A stretch of 64,000 bases of DNA from the NCBI GenBank assembly GCA_034211115.1, contig JAXHTH010000210.1, forward strand, positions 1-64,000, in the 5' to 3' direction. Under the pieces are notes generated by a model that searched no databases, was not told where the DNA came from, and saw only the letters and a list, made by a program, of their open reading frames with translations. A program made the translations under genes and the position numbers. Source of the stretch: JAXHTH01 sp034211115 (GTDB lineage Bacteria > Planctomycetota > Phycisphaerae > Phycisphaerales > SM1A02). Shown in pieces: positions 60,927 through 64,000 of this stretch (the stretch's first letter is position 1; every line of letters begins with the position of its first letter).

Positions 60927-62360
60927 ATGGCTGCACGTCCAACGGGTCGCGACGCCTCTCGGCAGGGCGAGGCGACGCCGGTCAATGTCGAGGATCTTCC
61001 CCCCCTCCGCCGGCCTTCCCGGTCGCGGGTGATGAGCGTCTCCCCCGACGATGCGGCGCGGGCCGACGGGAAGCCGTCGCCGTCCGTGGATTCCATCGAT
61101 CGTGACGACATCTTCCTCACCCCCCGGGTGGTCGACCAGGGCGCGTTCAACGACCTGGCCGGCACGCTCCACGCGCTCATCGAGGATGCGGGCGAAGCGA
61201 TGGAGCGCCTGGACGAGCGGCTCGAGGCGGTGCGGCGGAGCGCGGCCAAGCCCGCCGCGGCCTCCGATCGGCTCCAGGAGCGCCTCCGCCTCGGGGCCCG
61301 CATGCTCAAGGCCTTCCAGGGCCAGATCGATCGCGCCGCGGCGGTGGTCGGCTCGCTGGATGAGCACTGTCGGCGGACGGAGGCCCTCCAGAGGCAGATC
61401 GAGCAACGCCCCGCGGAAATCGAGCAGCGCTTTGCCGAGTTCGAGCAGCGGGCCGCCGAGATCACCGCCCGCGCCTGGCGGCAGGTTGACAACGCCGTCG
61501 GAGAGGCCGTCCGTCGCGCCGAGAAGATGATCGTCGAGAAGCGCGATGAACTGCTCAGTCTCGACGAGGCGGAGCGGAGGATCGACCGGTTCACACACCA
61601 GGCCCTCCGGGAGATCGAATCGCGCCTCGCCGAGCGGGATGCGACGTTCGAGGCCACCGGGCAGCGGCTCGATCAGCTTCGGCATCGGGCGGACAGGCTT
61701 GCCGGACTGATCGATGAGCTGGAAACGAGGGCGGCGTCGATCTCGACGACGCTGAACGACTCCTCCGGCGAGCTGCGCGCCAAGGCGGCCGAGGCGCGTC
61801 GGCTCATTCAGCAGTGCGAGGACATCCGCACAGCGCTGAACGACGCGCGGCGCGGCGCCGAGGACCGCGTGGACGAGGTGGCCGTGCGTTGCGAACGCCT
61901 CGAGGCGTCACTCCGCCGACGACTCGTTCAGACCTCATCCGCCTGGCAGCGCATGGGCCGATGCATCGGCCGGGCGACGGCGGCGAGCAGGTCGCTGAGG
62001 CCGGGGGCGGAGATCGCCGCCGAGCTGCGCACCGTGCTGGCGGAGCTGGAGCCGTGGAAGCGGCTGCTGCTCGAGACGGAGCGCGACGAGAAAGGCATGC
62101 CCCGGCCGGTGGGGCGGATGGTCGAGGGTCTGCGCGGTGGGCTGGGGCTGGACATGGCGCGGATCTCCGCCACCATGCGCGAGCTGGCGCGGAAGGTCGA
62201 CGATCTCGGGCTGCCCGTGCCGGCCGGCGCGTCGTCGCCGCGGCCGGGTGACAACGGGGATGACGATGATCGCGCGCTGCCCATGCCGCAGATCGTCGCC
62301 GTCGGGGAATCGGAGGATGATCATCCATCCTCCTCGCGCGGCGGGTCGTCGACAGACTGA
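60927..62360 (+). CDS. Long coiled-coil protein of unknown function
   Basis: A 477-residue hydrophilic protein. From about residue 65 to 350 it is almost entirely heptad-patterned helix (GTLHALIEDAGEAMERLDERLEAVRR, RQIEQRPAEIEQRFAEFEQR, RLDQLRHRADRLAGLIDELE), with no signal peptide or membrane segment. The N-terminal 50 and C-terminal 50 residues are low complexity and acidic. ATG at 60927 has GGGAGA six bases before it. It follows the YihY-type gene by 66 bases on the same strand. A cytoskeletal or scaffold role is possible but unsupported. Confidence 0.8.
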   Translation: MAARPTGRDASRQGEATPVNVEDLPPLRRPSRSRVMSVSPDDAARADGKPSPSVDSIDRDDIFLTPRVVDQGAFNDLAGTLHALIEDAGEAMERLDERLEAVRRSAAKPAAASDRLQERLRLGARMLKAFQGQIDRAAAVVGSLDEHCRRTEALQRQIEQRPAEIEQRFAEFEQRAAEITARAWRQVDNAVGEAVRRAEKMIVEKRDELLSLDEAERRIDRFTHQALREIESRLAERDATFEATGQRLDQLRHRADRLAGLIDELETRAASISTTLNDSSGELRAKAAEARRLIQQCEDIRTALNDARRGAEDRVDEVAVRCERLEASLRRRLVQTSSAWQRMGRCIGRATAASRSLRPGAEIAAELRTVLAELEPWKRLLLETERDEKGMPRPVGRMVEGLRGGLGLDMARISATMRELARKVDDLGLPVPAGASSPRPGDNGDDDDRALPMPQIVAVGESEDDHPSSSRGGSSTD

Positions 62361-62468
62361 TGCGCCTTCGCTGACAAGCGGGCGGCGGGTCGTTCAGGGA
62401 CGCGGCGGGGAGTTCCGGAGGTCGGTGCAACACTTGTTGGCCCGGGCGCTCTTGAGCAGGCTCCGACG

Positions 62469-62487
62469 CCCGGCGCGGAGCGCCGGG
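62469..62487. repeat. GGA-loop hairpin, variant arms
   Basis: Arms CCCGGCGC and GCGCCGGG around GGA form a perfect 8-bp stem between the convergent coiled-coil and cysK genes. The loop and inner pairs match the dispersed family, but the outer arm differs. Confidence 0.65.
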
Positions 62488-62509
62488 TCGACCCGCGTGG
62501 CGCTTGAAC

Positions 62510-63451
62510 TCAGAGCGCGAGGCCCTCGAAGAGGGAGGTGGAGAGATATCGCTCGCCGAAGCTGCAGGCGATGGTGACGATCGTCTTCTCGCGGTTCTCG
62601 GGTCTGGCGGCGATGCGGGCGGCGGCGCAGACGTTGGCGCCGCTGCTGATCCCGCCGAAGATGCCTTCCTCGGCCGCGAGGCGCTTCGCCCAGGCGAAGG
62701 CGTCGTCGTTGCTCACCAGCTCGACGCCGCCGAGCAGTGAGGTGTCGAGATTGGCGGGGATGAACCCGGCGCCGATGCCCTGGATCTTGTGCGGGGCCGG
62801 CCGCCCGCCGGAGATGACCGGCGACGCGGCCGGCTCGACCGCGATGGCCTGGAAGTCGCTCTTGTGCCGGCGGATGAAGCGCGTCACGCCGGTGATGGTC
62901 CCGCCGGTGCCCACGCCGGCGACGATGATGTCGATGGCGCCGCCCGTATCGGCCCAGATCTCCGGTCCGGTCGTCTCTTCGTGAATCGCGGGATTGGCCG
63001 GGTTGTCGAACTGCTGGGGCATCCAGGCGCGATCGTCGGCATCGACGAGTTCGCGGGCGCGATCCAGCGCGCCGGGCATGCCGTCCGCGGCGGCGGTGAG
63101 CACCACGTCCGCCCCCAGCGCCTTGAGCAGCGCGCGCCGCTCGATGCTCATCGACTCGGGCATCGTCAGGGTCAGCCTGTACCCGCGGCAGGCGCAGACG
63201 AAGGCGAGGGCGATGCCCGTGTTGCCGCTGGTGGGTTCGATGATGTGCGTCTCGGGCGTGAGGCGTCCTTCCCGCTCGGCCGCGGCGATCATCGCCTCCG
63301 CGATGCGGTCCTTCACGCTCGCCATGGGGTTGAAGAACTCGCACTTCGCGTAGACCGTCGCGTGCTCGGGCGGCACGAGCCGGCGCAATCGCACCATCGG
63401 CGTGTTGAAGACGGTGTTCGTGATGCTGTCATACGTCTTGTTATGGGGCAT
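62510..63451 (-). CDS. cysK: Cysteine synthase A
   Basis: O-acetylserine sulfhydrylase, a PLP enzyme. The 313-residue protein shows SITNTVFNTPMVRLRRL, KCEFFNPMASVKDRIAEAMI (PLP lysine in SVKDR), IIEPTSGNTGIALAFV, LTMPESMSIERRALLKALGAD, PQQFDNPANPAIHEETTGPEIW and GVGTGGTITGVTRFI. The typical C-terminal GISSGAN is present. ATG at 63451 fits the family. The divergent gene 59 bases away encodes its partner serine acetyltransferase, the two forming the cysteine synthesis pathway. Confidence 0.96.
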   Translation of the reverse strand: MPHNKTYDSITNTVFNTPMVRLRRLVPPEHATVYAKCEFFNPMASVKDRIAEAMIAAAEREGRLTPETHIIEPTSGNTGIALAFVCACRGYRLTLTMPESMSIERRALLKALGADVVLTAAADGMPGALDRARELVDADDRAWMPQQFDNPANPAIHEETTGPEIWADTGGAIDIIVAGVGTGGTITGVTRFIRRHKSDFQAIAVEPAASPVISGGRPAPHKIQGIGAGFIPANLDTSLLGGVELVSNDDAFAWAKRLAAEEGIFGGISSGANVCAAARIAARPENREKTIVTIACSFGERYLSTSLFEGLAL

Positions 63452-63510
63452 CAGTCGGTTCCTGAAGGGCGGCGAGCGGCGCACGAGCAATCGGAGCCTA
63501 CTATACACGC

Positions 63511-64000
63511 ATGCATGCAGATGGAAGTAATCCGCCCGAGGCATCCGGTATTCCCGCCACGCTGGAAGAGACGGCGGGGCGGCTGACGGAGTCGATCCTC
63601 GCCGATGCCCGCACGAGACACGTTTCCACCGCCTTCCTTCCCGAGCGCGAGGCGGTGGAGCGGCTGCTCGAGAAGCTGATGTGGCTTCTCTTTCCTGGCT
63701 TCTCCCGGCCGCGCGATGTCACCGCCCGGACGATGCAGATCCACGTCGCGTCGGTGCTCACCGAGGTGAGCCGCGGCCTCTTCGAGCAGATCTCCGGCGC
63801 CCTGCGCTACGAGCGAGGCCTCGGGGCCCGCGATGCGACATTCGATCGCCGCTGTGCCGAGTGCGATGCACGGGCGCTGCAGATCACGGATGCGTTCATC
63901 GCGCGGCTGCCGGAGGTGCGGCGCATCCTGAGCCTGGACGTGCAGGCGGCGTACGACGGCGATCCCGCCGCCCATCACACGGACGAGACGATCTTCTGCT
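63511..64000 (+). CDS. cysE: Serine O-acetyltransferase, N-terminal part (truncated by window end)
   Basis: The reading frame from ATG at 63511 stays open to the end of the window (163 codons). The helical N-terminal domain of the EpsC/CysE type is visible: LPEREAVERLLEKLMWLLFPGF, HVASVLTEVSRGLFEQISGAL, ITDAFIARLPEVRRILSLDV followed by QAAYDGDPAAHHTDETIFC, the block that leads into the catalytic left-handed beta helix. The hexapeptide-repeat part lies beyond the window. It converts serine to O-acetylserine, substrate of the divergent cysK. Confidence 0.9.
   Translation, partial: MHADGSNPPEASGIPATLEETAGRLTESILADARTRHVSTAFLPEREAVERLLEKLMWLLFPGFSRPRDVTARTMQIHVASVLTEVSRGLFEQISGALRYERGLGARDATFDRRCAECDARALQITDAFIARLPEVRRILSLDVQAAYDGDPAAHHTDETIFC

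Overview
The window is high-GC bacterial DNA, most likely from a Planctomycetota genome of the Phycisphaerae type. This is inferred from three points. Secreted proteins end in EF-hand, dockerin-like tails of the form DxNxDGxVNTxDLLxLLGAWG. FG-GAP/UnbV-type surface proteins and a very large LptC/LptA-like protein are present. Housekeeping genes are scattered rather than grouped in long operons. No rRNA, CRISPR array or replication origin was seen. One tRNA gene, tRNA-Leu(GAG), is present.

Layout. 1-15.9 kb is mostly core metabolism: the end of nuoB, an HNH protein, tag with a methyltransferase, purH, a PQQ-propeller lipoprotein, ribE, a seven-bladed FG-GAP protein with a dockerin-like tail, a SagB-type nitroreductase, a SpoIIE-type phosphatase, a DUF192 lipoprotein, gluQ, a pterin carbinolamine dehydratase, the protein-arginine kinase pair mcsA-mcsB, and a YceH-family protein. 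15.9-32.1 kb is a surface-glycan locus. Three plus-strand glycosyltransferase genes converge on a nine-gene minus-strand operon with almost every stop and start overlapping: sugar dehydratase, C-methyltransferase, cupin epimerase, methyltransferase, ATP-grasp ligase, amidohydrolase, two aminotransferases and a CmcI-type methyltransferase. A further glycosyltransferase and a small unknown protein follow. 32.2-38.2 kb holds two secreted proteases (S8 and an HEXXH metalloprotease) with dockerin-like tails, an IS630 relic and smpB. 38.2-41.5 kb holds tRNA-Leu, a small HMA-like protein, queE-queD, an orphan nuoC and a peroxiredoxin.

41.6-48.8 kb is the most unusual part. The kdsC and LptC/LptA-like genes, neighbours in many Gram-negative bacteria, are separated by 2.7 kb. 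That gap holds a degenerate IS630-type element preceded by about ten tandem copies of its own 5-prime end, with a 192-bp main period. The internal units still read as short ORFs similar to the N-terminus of the transposase. 48.8-64 kb returns to single genes and short operons: GNAT, STAS, C69 dipeptidase, a TPR protein with a membrane polyferredoxin, rluB-like, UnbV-type, a PDZ protein with twelve GxDxY repeats, YihY-type, a coiled-coil protein, and divergent cysK and cysE.

Dispersed small repeats mark many gene ends. One family of hairpins closed by a GGA loop recurs at six or more places, mostly between convergent genes, and one copy shows a base change matched on the opposite arm. A 20-bp CCGCGGAT-N4-ATCCGCGG palindrome lies near it at three loci. 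All functional calls come from reading motifs; no database search was run.
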